64,000 nucleotides of DNA, taken from assembly GCF_013030985.1 (NCBI RefSeq), contig NZ_WPYP01000012.1, positions 62,001 through 126,000 of the forward strand, given 5' to 3'. The position numbers and the translations under genes were made by a program. The stretch's first letter is position 1, and each line of letters opens with the position of its first letter. Below are positions 8,251 through 16,891 of this stretch, piece by piece. Below the pieces are notes generated by a model. The model did no database searches, was not told where the DNA came from, and was given only the letters and a program-made list of their open reading frames with translations. The stretch comes from Ruegeria arenilitoris. Its GTDB lineage: Bacteria > Pseudomonadota > Alphaproteobacteria > Rhodobacterales > Rhodobacteraceae.

Positions 8251-9930
8251 TCACTCTGGTGCAACATTCAGCTTCTCGGGCCGCGCCATCCATTCCTTGC
8301 CGCGCAACATGGCCTTCCAGTAGATCGGCGGCAGCAGGCTTTCCTTCAGGAACCATGCCATGCGGCTTGGTTTTGTTCCGTCGATCAGGAAACGCGGGAA
8401 ACTGGGTTTCAGCGCACCGCCATAGCCGAATTCGGCCAGAACGATCTTGCCGCGCTCGACCGTCAGCGGGCAGGAACCATACCCGTCATATTGCGCCACA
8501 GCCGAACGCCCTGCGATGTCGGCCACGATGTTGCCCGCCACGGTTGGCGCTTGTTTCCTGGCCGCGGCGGCAGTTTTCGCATTGGGCGCATTCATCACGT
8601 CACCAAGCGACCAGATATTGTCGTAGGTTTTGTGACGCAGTGTCGATTGATCCACGTCGACCCAGCCCGCCGCATCGGCCAGCGGTGAGACACGCACGAA
8701 ATCAGGTGCAGTCTGGGGCGGGCACACATGGATCATGTCAAACTCGACCTCGACTGTATCCGGGTCACAATCCCCTTTGACCACTTCGAACACCGCCCTT
8801 TTGGCTGGCCCGTCGATTGACACGAGATTGTGGAAGAAGTTCAGCGTGGCACCGTATTTCTCGATATATCGCTCCAGCGCCGGAACATAATCCTTGACCC
8901 CGAACAACACGCCGCCCGCGTTCATGAACTGGATGTCGATATCCTTCAACGCGCCGCTTCGAAACCAGGCATCGCCCGAGAGGTACATGGCCTTTTGCGG
9001 CGCCCCGGCGCATTTGATCGGCATCGGCGGCTGGGTAAACAGCGCCTTGCCTTCTTTCATCTCCTGCACCAGTTGCCAGGTGTAGGGTGCAAGGTCATAG
9101 CGGTAGTTCGACGTCACACCATTGCGGCCCAAGGTCTCTTCCAGCCCCTCGACCTTGCCCCAATCCAGTTTCAGACCGGGGCACACGACAAGGCGGTCGT
9201 ATTTCACCACCCGGCACCCGTCCAGAACGACGGCGTTGTTCTGCGGCTCGAACGCCGCGACCGCGGCCTTGATCCAGTGTACACCCTTCGGGATCAGGCT
9301 ACCCATGGTTTTCGCTGTTGTCTGGGCGTCAAAGATGCCGCCGCCCACCATGGTCCAGCCGGGCTGATAATAGTGAATATCAGCCGGATCGATCACCGCG
9401 ATGTCCAAATCAGGTTGCCGCGACTTCAGGCTGGCAGCGACTGACATGCCACCTGCGCCCGCGCCGACAATTACAACCTGAAAATGCGCGTCGCCCGTGT
9501 CGGTCGGGGTTTTCCCGCCATTGGCAATGCGGCGGGCAACGCCGTTCATGTCATAGCCCGCAGCCTTGGTGGCCATCAGGATCTCGGACATGGGGCGCTT
9601 CTTGGCCTCGTGAAATGACCACAGCGTGGCCGAGCGTGTCCCGGTCCGGCAATAGGCCAGCACCGGGCGCTGGACGTCCTCCAACGCCTCACCAAACGCT
9701 GCAACATCCTGATCTTTCACCATGCCGGACTGCACCGGGACATAGCGCGCCTCGATCCCTGCGGCCTCGGCGGCGGCGGCGATCTCCTTGAACGACGGCT
9801 GGTCGGCGCCCTCACCATCCGGCCGGTTGCAGATGATCGAGCGGTATCCCTGTGCCGAGATGGTCCGAACGTCATCAACCGTGATCTGCGGGCTGACCGT
9901 GAACTTGGGCGATATGATACGAAGTTCCAT
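8251..9930 (-). CDS. DUF442 phosphatase-like domain fused to sulfide:quinone oxidoreductase
   Basis: 559 residues. Residues 1 to about 110 form a DUF442 (Blh N-terminal, tyrosine-phosphatase-fold) domain with the active-site-like YCRTGTRS near residue 95. From about residue 150 a FAD-dependent SQR follows (QVVIVGAGAGGMSVAASL). Two cysteines sit in blocks known from type II SQRs, KCAGAPQKAMYLS and YGSCPLTVERGK. These match the redox cysteines that oxidise sulfide to a persulfide while electrons pass to quinone. The C-terminal SLLPPIYWKAMLRGKEW is typical membrane-associated SQR sequence. It lies 21 bp after the MBL-fold gene, so the product persulfide would feed that enzyme. The role of the DUF442 domain is not established. 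Confidence 0.9.
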   Translation of the reverse strand: MELRIISPKFTVSPQITVDDVRTISAQGYRSIICNRPDGEGADQPSFKEIAAAAEAAGIEARYVPVQSGMVKDQDVAAFGEALEDVQRPVLAYCRTGTRSATLWSFHEAKKRPMSEILMATKAAGYDMNGVARRIANGGKTPTDTGDAHFQVVIVGAGAGGMSVAASLKSRQPDLDIAVIDPADIHYYQPGWTMVGGGIFDAQTTAKTMGSLIPKGVHWIKAAVAAFEPQNNAVVLDGCRVVKYDRLVVCPGLKLDWGKVEGLEETLGRNGVTSNYRYDLAPYTWQLVQEMKEGKALFTQPPMPIKCAGAPQKAMYLSGDAWFRSGALKDIDIQFMNAGGVLFGVKDYVPALERYIEKYGATLNFFHNLVSIDGPAKRAVFEVVKGDCDPDTVEVEFDMIHVCPPQTAPDFVRVSPLADAAGWVDVDQSTLRHKTYDNIWSLGDVMNAPNAKTAAAARKQAPTVAGNIVADIAGRSAVAQYDGYGSCPLTVERGKIVLAEFGYGGALKPSFPRFLIDGTKPSRMAWFLKESLLPPIYWKAMLRGKEWMARPEKLNVAPE

Positions 9931-9951
9931 GGCTCTCCTCCCATTTGCTAT

Positions 9952-10836
9952 TTACAGGCCGTTGACCGGCACCTTGAGCATCGGGTTGCCATCGGTGTCT
10001 GTGGGAACCTCTCCGGCCCGCATGTTGACCTGCAGAGAGGGGATGATGAGGTTGGGCATGGCAAGCGTGGCATCCCGTTCGGTGCGGAACCTGACGAATT
10101 CCTCTTTCGTCTTGCCGCCGCCGACATGGATGTTGTGGGCCTTTTCCTCGGCCACGCTGGTTTCCCAGGCGATATCGCGCCCGTTCGGCCCATAGTCATG
10201 ACACATGAACAGCCGGGTTTCATCTGGCAGGGCCAGAACCCTCTGGATCGAGTCATACAGAACACCTGCATCCCCGCCCGGAAAATCGGCACGGGCCGAG
10301 CCGCCGTCGGGCATGAACAAGGTGTCGCCGACAAAGGCCGCGTCGCCGATCACATGTACCATGCAGGCCGGCGTGTGACCGGGCGTATACATGGCAAAGG
10401 CCTGCATGGAGCCGATCATGTAGGTGTCGCCATCCTCGAACAGTGCATCGAATTGCGACCCGTCGCGCTGAAACTCGGTGCCTTCGTTGAAGACTTTCCC
10501 GAACGTATCCTGCACAACGGTGATCTTCGATCCGACCCCGATTTTACCGCCCAGTTTCTCCTGAATATACGGCGCCGCCGAAAGGTGATCGGCGTGGACA
10601 TGGGTTTCGATAATCCACTCCAGCTTCAGCCCTTTTTCCGTAATCACGCGGATCAGTTCATCAGCATGATCAAAGGTGATGCGACCCGCCGCGTAATCGA
10701 TATCCATAACGCTGTCGACGATGGCGCAGGCATTCGAACCCGGGTCCTTGACGATATAGCTGATGGTATTTGTGGCCTCGTCGAAAAACGCGAAAACATC
10801 GGGTTTAACGGCCATGTTTACGGGGTAGGTCGTCAT
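9952..10836 (-). CDS. MBL-fold persulfide dioxygenase-like hydrolase (Blh/ETHE1 type)
   Basis: 294 residues with a complete metallo-beta-lactamase fold: THVHADH near residue 75, YTPGHTPACM, and GDTLFMPDGGSARADFPGG. The GG-rich third block is typical of the ETHE1/Blh branch, which oxidises glutathione persulfide to sulfite with mononuclear iron. Next to an SQR this is the expected second step of sulfide oxidation. It is preceded 46 bp upstream by the DUF2892 gene and shares its promoter. The family call is strong; the precise substrate (glutathione or another thiol) is inferred. Confidence 0.88.
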   Translation of the reverse strand: MTTYPVNMAVKPDVFAFFDEATNTISYIVKDPGSNACAIVDSVMDIDYAAGRITFDHADELIRVITEKGLKLEWIIETHVHADHLSAAPYIQEKLGGKIGVGSKITVVQDTFGKVFNEGTEFQRDGSQFDALFEDGDTYMIGSMQAFAMYTPGHTPACMVHVIGDAAFVGDTLFMPDGGSARADFPGGDAGVLYDSIQRVLALPDETRLFMCHDYGPNGRDIAWETSVAEEKAHNIHVGGGKTKEEFVRFRTERDATLAMPNLIIPSLQVNMRAGEVPTDTDGNPMLKVPVNGL

Positions 10837-10882
10837 GTGTTGTCTCCTCTGGGTCGTATTCAGGGTGTGGCAACCGTTTCGG

Positions 10883-11095
10883 TCAGCCGCAGTCGCTGCA
10901 GGTTTTCAGGCCGATGATGCGGTACAGCGGGCAGTTCCCCACAAAGGCCGTCAGTGTGAAGACCGCCGCGACAATCAACGCCAGCCAGAACAAAGCACCG
11001 CTGCCAAGCACGGTTGTTCCAAAGGCGGCATAAGCCAGGGCTGCGGCAATCACGATGCGCAGGGTGCGGTCAATTTTTCCCATATTTGTGGTCAT
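10883..11095 (-). CDS. DUF2892 (YgaP-like) small membrane protein
   Basis: 70 residues: a short N-terminus with the family motif GKIDRTLRIVIA, two hydrophobic helices, and a C-terminal tail with GNCPLYRIIGLKTCSDCG. This is the DUF2892 inner-membrane module, often found alone or fused to rhodanese domains in sulfide/persulfide operons. The three tail cysteines could handle sulfane sulfur at the membrane, which is inference. It is the first gene of the detoxification operon, with a near-perfect palindrome about 55 bp upstream. Confidence 0.85.
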   Translation of the reverse strand: MTTNMGKIDRTLRIVIAAALAYAAFGTTVLGSGALFWLALIVAAVFTLTAFVGNCPLYRIIGLKTCSDCG

Positions 11096-11148
11096 GTCTC
11101 ACTCCATCGAGAATCGATGGACATTCAATCGCACACCCGGGACCCTAG

Positions 11149-11171
11149 CTTTGGTGACTTGGTCACCAAAG
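11149..11171. promoter_or_regulatory. Operator-like palindrome before persulfide operon
   Basis: CTTTGGTGAC-TTG-GTCACCAAAG is a perfect inverted repeat with 10-bp arms and a 3-bp centre. It lies 54 bp upstream of the DUF2892 gene, in the 103-bp gap to the Crp/Fnr gene. The TGAC...GTCA core resembles Crp/Fnr sites, but the centre is odd-numbered, unlike the classic even spacer. A second smaller repeat, CCATCGA-GAA-TCGATGG, sits at 11104-11120 in the presumed leader. Confidence 0.65.
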
Positions 11172-11198
11172 CCGCAAAATTTTGTAATCCGGAAGGGG

Positions 11199-11870
11199 TC
11201 AGGCGGCGCTGGCGGCCTTTACCATATGCTCCAGCCCTTCGCGCGCGGTCAGGCGGACCTCACCCCGGGCCTGCTCAACCCACCCACGGCGTTGGAACTC
11301 GGAAAGAGTACGCGAGACCACCTCGCGCGCGGTCCCCAACTCGGTTCCCAGAATGGCATGTGTTGCGTGTACGACGTTGTCTTCGTCCGCAAGCTCCAGC
11401 AATCGCGCGGCCAGACGGACGTCCATGCGTTGAAAGACGATGTCGTCGATCAGTGTGAACAGATCAGTGATCCGCCGGGAATACGCGGTGAACACAAACT
11501 CGCGGAACACTGTCGATTTCGCCACCAGATCGTCAAAGGTATTTCGGGGGATAGCGACCGCCGTGATATCCGTCTCGGCGATCCCGTCGGCCGAATAATC
11601 CTCGAACGCCAACATGCAGGCGGTCGTCAGGACGCAGCTTTCACCTGCATGAACCCGGTACAGAAAGACCTCTCGACCGGTATCCGATTTCTGCTGCACC
11701 CGAACGGTCCCGTCCAGCAACAACAAAAGATTGTCCGCCGTTTGTCCAGGCGCAAAGACCTGAGTGCCGGCGGGCAGGGAAATGACCTGACTGCCTGCAA
11801 CAAGCTCTGCCCGAATATCTTCGGGAAGACGACTCAGACCTTTGAATTTTTCGATCCACGTATGGTTCAT
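11199..11870 (-). CDS. Crp/Fnr-family regulator with a C-X5-C pair
   Basis: About 223 residues from the ATG at 11870, which has AGGA just upstream; a TTG start 33 bp earlier is possible. It has an N-terminal cyclic-nucleotide-fold domain (SLPAGTQVFAPGQTADNLLL) and a C-terminal helix-turn-helix (GTELGTAREVVSRTLSEF). The four Fe-S cysteines of FNR are absent. The only two cysteines are C79 and C85 in GESCVLTTACML, a C-X5-C pair in the sensor domain. With a persulfide-detoxification operon next door on the same strand, a thiol or persulfide switch is a reasonable inference. The palindrome at 11149-11171 is its likely target. Confidence 0.88.
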   Translation of the reverse strand: MNHTWIEKFKGLSRLPEDIRAELVAGSQVISLPAGTQVFAPGQTADNLLLLLDGTVRVQQKSDTGREVFLYRVHAGESCVLTTACMLAFEDYSADGIAETDITAVAIPRNTFDDLVAKSTVFREFVFTAYSRRITDLFTLIDDIVFQRMDVRLAARLLELADEDNVVHATHAILGTELGTAREVVSRTLSEFQRRGWVEQARGEVRLTAREGLEHMVKAASAA

Positions 11871-11905
11871 GTTGTCCTGCTCAGCCAAGGCGGGTCGTTT
11901 CAAAT

Positions 11906-11937
11906 AACGTATTCGCTAACTTGAAAACGTATCCGCT
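11906..11937. promoter_or_regulatory. Direct repeat upstream of Crp/Fnr gene
   Basis: AACGTATTCGCT at 11906-11917 recurs as AACGTATCCGCT at 11926-11937, one mismatch, exactly 20 bp apart (about two helical turns). It lies 36-67 bp before the start of the Crp/Fnr gene, in the promoter region. It may be a binding site for a regulator acting on this gene; which one is unknown. Confidence 0.35.
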
Positions 11938-11989
11938 GCCTGTTGTAAACCGTTCAGACAGAATTTAGGGGCAACGAGACCAGGGGACC

Positions 11990-12760
11990 TGATCCTGCGG
12001 ATCAGCGTGCTGCTTCATGTATGTGACGAAGACTCGCGGCCATGGTTTCGGGGTAACCACCGAATTAGTTGTACCCGTCGAACCGCACCGTCGTACCTTT
12101 GATCCGGACGAGTTTCTTGTCCTCTTCCGGTAATGTCAGACGGTTGTTAGTACCCTGCACGTCTTCGGGGCGGGTTCAGATGTCATCACGGGCCTGAATG
12201 ATTTAGGTCGGCACTTTCACATTGGCAGCGTAGTGATGCGGCGCCAATTCTCCATCGGGAAAGTGCCAAGATGCTGCTGTTCCTGATCGAGGAAATCGAT
12301 GAAATCCTCGATGCCCTGCAGCATGCCAATCTTTTCAGCTGCGGTACGTGATGAACAGGGTTGCGGGCAGACAAACGCCTCGACGTCTTCGAACAGTTTG
12401 GGGCGTTAGGTCATGGCGACCATTGCAAATTTGCCGCCGTTGCACGGGTTGAACAGGCCCACGGTCATGTGATTCAGCGTATCGTGGTTCTGCACATAAA
12501 CCTGAGCATCGCGCCATTCGGCGGGCGTTTTGTCCTCCTATTTGTGGGGGGCACGGTAGAAGGGCTTCTGATCCTAGTAGCCCAGAAGATAGACGATTTT
12601 GGTGATGTCGAACTCGGGTTCGGACAGGTATTCACAGGTCAGCCTGTTGCGTGGGCCAGCGCGCGCCGCAATGCAAAAGGCTGCGCCGTCGACAGGTGCT
12701 CGGCGGGATGCCAGAACGCATCCGGGGTTTTTATGCGTTCGGGGGCGTCATGAAGTTCTT
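11990..12760 (-). pseudogene. Decayed alpha/beta-hydrolase-like gene
   Basis: Read on the minus strand, this stretch gives recognisable protein broken by several stops and frameshifts. Pieces in order include EPEFDITKIVYLLGY, then a stop, ALFNPCNGGKFAMVAMT, then a stop, FEDVEAFVCPQP, GIEDFIDFLDQEQQH, VPT (stop) IIQARDDI, and LPEEDKKLVRIKGTTVRFDGYN. The later blocks resemble the C-terminal half of an alpha/beta hydrolase (the VPTLIIQ-RDD strand and acid region). At least four in-frame stops and at least one frameshift make it non-functional. The family assignment is from recalled similarity only. Confidence 0.55.
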
Positions 12761-13050
12761 CTTTGTCTGCCTGCTGCCAACACAGGGTAGCAAAGGCCGA
12801 ACCGCATTAGCAGCGCCCGCCAATTTTATGGCAAAATGCGCCAATCCCATGCGGTTGACCGATCTTGGCTCTGGCGCGCAGCACCCGACAGAGCCCTTTC
12901 GATCCCCAGACGGAATTGACCGGCTTTTGTCGAACATCCTTGTTGTTTGCAACAACCGGCTGGTCGTTCCTGATCGTTGCATTGGATCAGAAACACTCAG
13001 GCTTTCTTGCGGTGAATGGCTCGAGGGAAACCTGAATGCAGGCTAGAATC
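12761..13050. other. Non-coding stretch without recognisable gene
   Basis: Between the hydrolase remnant and the XRE-cupin promoter no frame gives convincing protein. It may hold further decayed sequence. The last part becomes sharply AT-rich and leads into the palindrome at 13058-13079. Confidence 0.4.
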
Positions 13051-13057
13051 AGTTGAC

Positions 13058-13079
13058 ATAATTTATAATAGTAAATTAT
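13058..13079. promoter_or_regulatory. AT-rich palindrome upstream of XRE-cupin gene
   Basis: ATAATTTA-TAATAG-TAAATTAT is a perfect 8-bp inverted repeat in an AT-rich island, 36 bp before the XRE-cupin start. A TTGACA overlaps its left edge (13053-13058). It is a likely autoregulatory site of the XRE-cupin protein. Confidence 0.6.
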
Positions 13080-13114
13080 TGACGCTTTATTTTTACACTT
13101 GTGAGCCCCCGAGA

Positions 13115-13729
13115 ATGCCCAATCACTACGAAGGAAATGTGATCTCTGCTCCGCTGGACATCGAGACAGTGGAAAGCTCCCGGTTTGATCCGCTATTGGG
13201 CGAAGAGATCAGGGCGCTGCGCAAAGCGAAACGCATGACGCTTGGACAATTGGGTCAGGCGACCGGCCTGTCCAACGGCTTCATCAGCCAAATCGAACGG
13301 GGTCAGAACCGTCCCTCCGTAACTGCACTGTTCAAGATCAGCCGCGCGTTGGGGGTGTCCGTCGGGTGGTTCTTCTCGACCTCGGATGCCGATAGAAACG
13401 CCCATGTCGTGCGCCAACAGGAACGGCGATCGATCGAATATGACGATGGCATTCGTGACGAGCTGCTGACACCGGGGCTGGGCGGAAAGCTCGAGCTTTT
13501 GTCCTGCCGGTTTCCCCCCGGAAGCGGCGTCGAAACCGTGTATTTCCACGAAGGAGAAGAGGCCGGCGTTGTCATCCGCGGCACGTTGGATCTGTGGGTC
13601 GGAGATACGCTTTATCACCTGCAAGAAGGCGACAGCTTTGCCTTCGACAGCACGACGCCGCACCGCTACCGCAATCCCTCAGAGGAAGAAACCATGGTGA
13701 TCTGGGCGATCACCCCGCCGAATTTCTGA
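13115..13729 (+). CDS. XRE-family regulator with C-terminal cupin domain
   Basis: About 204 residues from the ATG at 13115. The N-terminal XRE helix-turn-helix is KRMTLGQLGQATGLSNGFISQ; the C-terminal small-molecule-binding cupin has HEGEEAGVVIRGTLDLWVG and EGDSFAFDSTTPHRYRNP. This PuuR/ClcR-like layout usually marks a local regulator of amine, amino-acid or betaine catabolism. It lies 22 bp upstream of the FMN/FAD enzyme gene on the same strand, so both form an operon that it probably controls. Upstream frames are open but AT-rich and not protein-like. Confidence 0.88.
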   Translation: MPNHYEGNVISAPLDIETVESSRFDPLLGEEIRALRKAKRMTLGQLGQATGLSNGFISQIERGQNRPSVTALFKISRALGVSVGWFFSTSDADRNAHVVRQQERRSIEYDDGIRDELLTPGLGGKLELLSCRFPPGSGVETVYFHEGEEAGVVIRGTLDLWVGDTLYHLQEGDSFAFDSTTPHRYRNPSEEETMVIWAITPPNF

Positions 13730-13751
13730 CAGTGCCAGCAGGAAGCATCTC

Positions 13752-15716
13752 ATGAACCGATCCGGTTTCCCCAACCTGTTTTCACCGATCACCATCGGCA
13801 ACCTGACCTTGCGCAACCGGATTGTGTCCACCGGGCACGAGACCCATCTGAACGACAAGGGCCGTATCGGCGACCGGATGATTGCCTATCACGAGGCCCG
13901 GGCGCGCGGGGGTGCAGGGCTGATCATCACCGAAGTCGCCTTGGTGCATCCCAGCGCGATATTCGTCGCCGACCCGATCCGGGTGGACACGGATGAATGC
14001 ATCCCCGGCTACCGGCAACTGGCAGAGGTCGTTCACAGCCACGGCAGTGGTCTGATTGCACAGCTGTTCCATCCGGGCCGCGAAATGCTGGCCTCCGAGG
14101 ACGGCACGGCGCCAGTGTCCTATTCGGCTTCATCCACTCCGAACGAGCGGTTCCATGTGATGCCCCGACCGATGCCTCTGGAGATGATCTCTGAGGTGAT
14201 TTCATCTTATGGCGACGCGGCGCGCCGGATGCGCAAGGCCGGTCTTGATGGGGTCGAGATCGTGGCGTCACATGGTTATTTGCCGGCGCAATTCCTCAAT
14301 CCGCAGGTCAACCGTCGCGAGGATGCCTATGGCGGGTCATTGGAAAACCGAACACGATTCATCCGGGACACTGCAGCGGATATTCGCTCCAAGGCGGGTG
14401 AGGATTTTGTCATCGGCCTGCGGCTGTCCGGCGATGAACGCAGCCATGAAGGTTTGGAGCAATCCGACGTGCTCGAGGCCTGCGCGATGATCGCAGCAGA
14501 CGGGGTGCTGGATTATTTCAGCGTCGTGGCCGGGTCGTCCGCCACACTGGCCGGATCGGTCCACATTGCCCCGCCGATGTTCGAAGAGGTCGGCTATACC
14601 GCTCCGTTGGGTCAGGCCATTGGCGCGCGCACCGGCCTGACAACCATTGTCACCGGACGGATCAACCAGCCACAGGATGCTGAGAAAATCATCGCCTCGG
14701 GTCAGGCAGATCTGTGCGGAATGACCCGCGCGATGATTTGTGATCCGGACATGGCCAACAAGGCGCAATCGGGGCGGGAGGATGACATCCGCGCCTGTAT
14801 CGGCTGCAACCAAGCCTGTATCGGGCATTTCCACGATGGATACCCGATTTCCTGCATCCAGAACCCGGTCAGCGGGCGCGAGCTGTACTTTGGCACCCCC
14901 GCGCTGGCCACATCGAAACGCAGAGTACTGGTTGCTGGCGGCGGGCCGGGTGGCATGAAGGCCGCCGCGGTGGCAGCCGAACGCGGCCACGAGGTCGCCC
15001 TGTTTGAACGGAGTGCCCAACTTGGCGGTCAGACCCGGCTGGCGCAACTCTTGCCGCATCGGGCCGAGTTTGGCGGCATCATCACCAACCTGACGCGCGA
15101 GATGGAACTGGCCGGGGTCAACATCCGAAAGGGCGTCGAAGTTACCGAAGCTTCGATCACCGACTATGCCCCCGACACCGTCCTTGTCGCAACTGGCGCC
15201 ACCCCGCGCTGGCCGGAGTTCGAAGGGCGCGATGACGCGCATGTCGTGGATGCATGGCAAGTCCTGCAGGGGGGCGTCAATGTTGGAAAATCGGTCGTCG
15301 TCGCAGATTGGCGGGCCGACTGGATCGGTATCGGCATCGCCGAGCTTTTGGCGCAGAACGGCCACTCGGTCCGGCTGGCAGTCAACGGCTACATGGCGGG
15401 ACAGTCCATCCAGATGTATGTCCGCGATGCCAGTATCGGACGCTTGCACGGTCTCGGCGTGGAAACCCTGCCCTTCATGCGCCTGTTCGGCGCCGATGAG
15501 GACAGCGTCTATCTTCAGCACATCATGAACAACGAGGCGGTGATCTGTGACGGCGTCGACACGCTGGTTTTGTGTCAGGGCCACACCCCTCTTAACACTG
15601 TCGAGGACCTGGTCCGCAAACTTGGACTGGAACACCACCTGATCGGGGACTGCGTCGCCCCGCGCACCGCCGAAGAGGCTGTGCTGGAAGGGTTGCGGGC
15701 CGGGCTGGCTGTCTAA
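13752..15716 (+). CDS. FMN/4Fe-4S/FAD oxidoreductase (2,4-dienoyl-CoA reductase / amine-demethylase family)
   Basis: 654 residues with three parts. Residues 1 to about 335 are an old-yellow-enzyme FMN barrel (PNLFSPITIGNLTLRNRIV; ASHGYLPAQFLNPQVNRR). A cysteine cluster C-X2-C-X3-C-X11-C near residues 348-368 binds 4Fe-4S. An FAD/NAD(P) module follows (RRVLVAGGGPGGMKAA; LVATGATPR). This is the architecture of 2,4-dienoyl-CoA reductase, trimethylamine dehydrogenase and the N-methylproline/stachydrine or dimethylglycine demethylases of marine and rhizobial Alphaproteobacteria. The XRE-cupin partner favours an N-methylated amine substrate, but dienoyl-CoA reductase cannot be excluded. Confidence 0.85.
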   Translation: MNRSGFPNLFSPITIGNLTLRNRIVSTGHETHLNDKGRIGDRMIAYHEARARGGAGLIITEVALVHPSAIFVADPIRVDTDECIPGYRQLAEVVHSHGSGLIAQLFHPGREMLASEDGTAPVSYSASSTPNERFHVMPRPMPLEMISEVISSYGDAARRMRKAGLDGVEIVASHGYLPAQFLNPQVNRREDAYGGSLENRTRFIRDTAADIRSKAGEDFVIGLRLSGDERSHEGLEQSDVLEACAMIAADGVLDYFSVVAGSSATLAGSVHIAPPMFEEVGYTAPLGQAIGARTGLTTIVTGRINQPQDAEKIIASGQADLCGMTRAMICDPDMANKAQSGREDDIRACIGCNQACIGHFHDGYPISCIQNPVSGRELYFGTPALATSKRRVLVAGGGPGGMKAAAVAAERGHEVALFERSAQLGGQTRLAQLLPHRAEFGGIITNLTREMELAGVNIRKGVEVTEASITDYAPDTVLVATGATPRWPEFEGRDDAHVVDAWQVLQGGVNVGKSVVVADWRADWIGIGIAELLAQNGHSVRLAVNGYMAGQSIQMYVRDASIGRLHGLGVETLPFMRLFGADEDSVYLQHIMNNEAVICDGVDTLVLCQGHTPLNTVEDLVRKLGLEHHLIGDCVAPRTAEEAVLEGLRAGLAV

Positions 15717-15881
15717 CCGAAAAAACGGTGCCAACCAGACCTCCGAAGCTGCGTCGAGTCTGATGAATAACTGATATGAAAAAGCAAAAGGGTCTGCGAT
15801 CATTCAGTTGACCCAGTCAGACATGGCTCGAATCTGATCTGCCAGCTTGGCGATATTATACAATCATACCGGGATGGTTTG

Positions 15882-16860
15882 ATGCGCTTTTCAGGATTGC
15901 TCCTTCCGGTCATTGGTGCCGTGATCGCAAATATTGCGGCAACCCGACCGGCTAAAGCCTGTGCCGTGTGCACTGAGATGCCTGATACATCCCTTGCGGA
16001 TCGCCTGCTATCTGCGGATGCCATTGTGCTGGCCGGGCCAGGACCGGGCAATCCGTTCATGCTTGTTCCAAAGGAAATTCTGAAAGGCACGACGCAGGAC
16101 CTCGCAAGGCTGCCCAAGATTCCCTTTCTTGTCGGCAGCACAACACGGGCCGCCTTTCGGGCTGACCCGCAAAAGGCCGTTCTTTTGACCTACGGGGCCA
16201 CCGACAAAGATGCTGCGGGGCGCAGCCTGTCGCGCAAATGGCGCAGGGTTTTCATGCTCACTCCGGAAAGAGCACGTTTTATGAAAGCGCTGAATTCCGC
16301 AGAGAAAACCTGGCAGCCCGGCGATATCGTCTCAGCTGACCGTATTGCGCTTTTTGCCGCGTAAATATCGCACCAAGACAGGGCTTTGCGCGATACCGCG
16401 CTGATTGAAATCGATCGCGCGCCGTATGACCTTGTTCGATCGTTGCGAATAAACGTTCCCTCAGATCAGCTGCTGCGAGAGTTCCGTGATAAAAATCGTA
16501 CCGGTCTTTTCCCTGTTTCCATCCGCCTGCTGGGCCTGCAAACAGACGATGCCGAGGCCGTCTAGATTGTCCGGTCACGGTATCGGCGCACATCGCGCTT
16601 AGGCAGCAGCCACCTATACCAATGGGCTTTGGCCGGGATCGAAGTGGATGGATCAAATGCGGTCGCTGCCGTCGATGACGCGCTTGGTACGGGCAGCCGA
16701 AAACTGGAAGACCGGCGCGCTCAGGTTCGTGCTTTGGCTGAAGGCGGTACAGTCTCACCAATGCTCCGAGAACAGAGCATCCAGATTTTCTCGCGGGTTT
16801 TGAACCACGATAGCGCGTTGGCGTTGGCAAACGGGTTTCCACATCCTGACGCTTTCCTCA
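15882..16860 (+). pseudogene. Broken gene for exported repeat-rich protein
   Basis: An intact 160-codon frame (15882-16364) begins with a signal peptide (LLLPVIGAVIANIAATRPAKA, then CAVC) and ends at IALFAA. Immediately downstream, in another frame, protein-like sequence resumes: ALRDTALIEIDRAPYDLVRSL, DQLLREFRDKNRTGLFPVSI and RLLGLQTDDAEAV up to a stop at about 16562. Further on, near 16650-16800, comes DALGTGSRKLEDRRAQVRALAE. The pieces read like helical HEAT-like repeats of one longer protein broken by at least one frameshift and one stop. It is possible that the first 160 residues are still made as a stand-alone secreted protein. Function unknown. Confidence 0.5.
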
Positions 16861-16891
16861 CTCCTGCCCGAGGCCCATGCGGGGGAAGGGG

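Noticed and set aside
8875-9444. Frames antisense to the SQR fusion
   Set aside because: No conserved motifs and entirely within the coding SQR domain on the other strand.
14337-15803. 488-codon open frame antisense to the FMN/FAD oxidoreductase
   Set aside because: The sense frame has complete FMN, Fe-S and FAD motifs; the antisense translation is low-complexity and without motifs.
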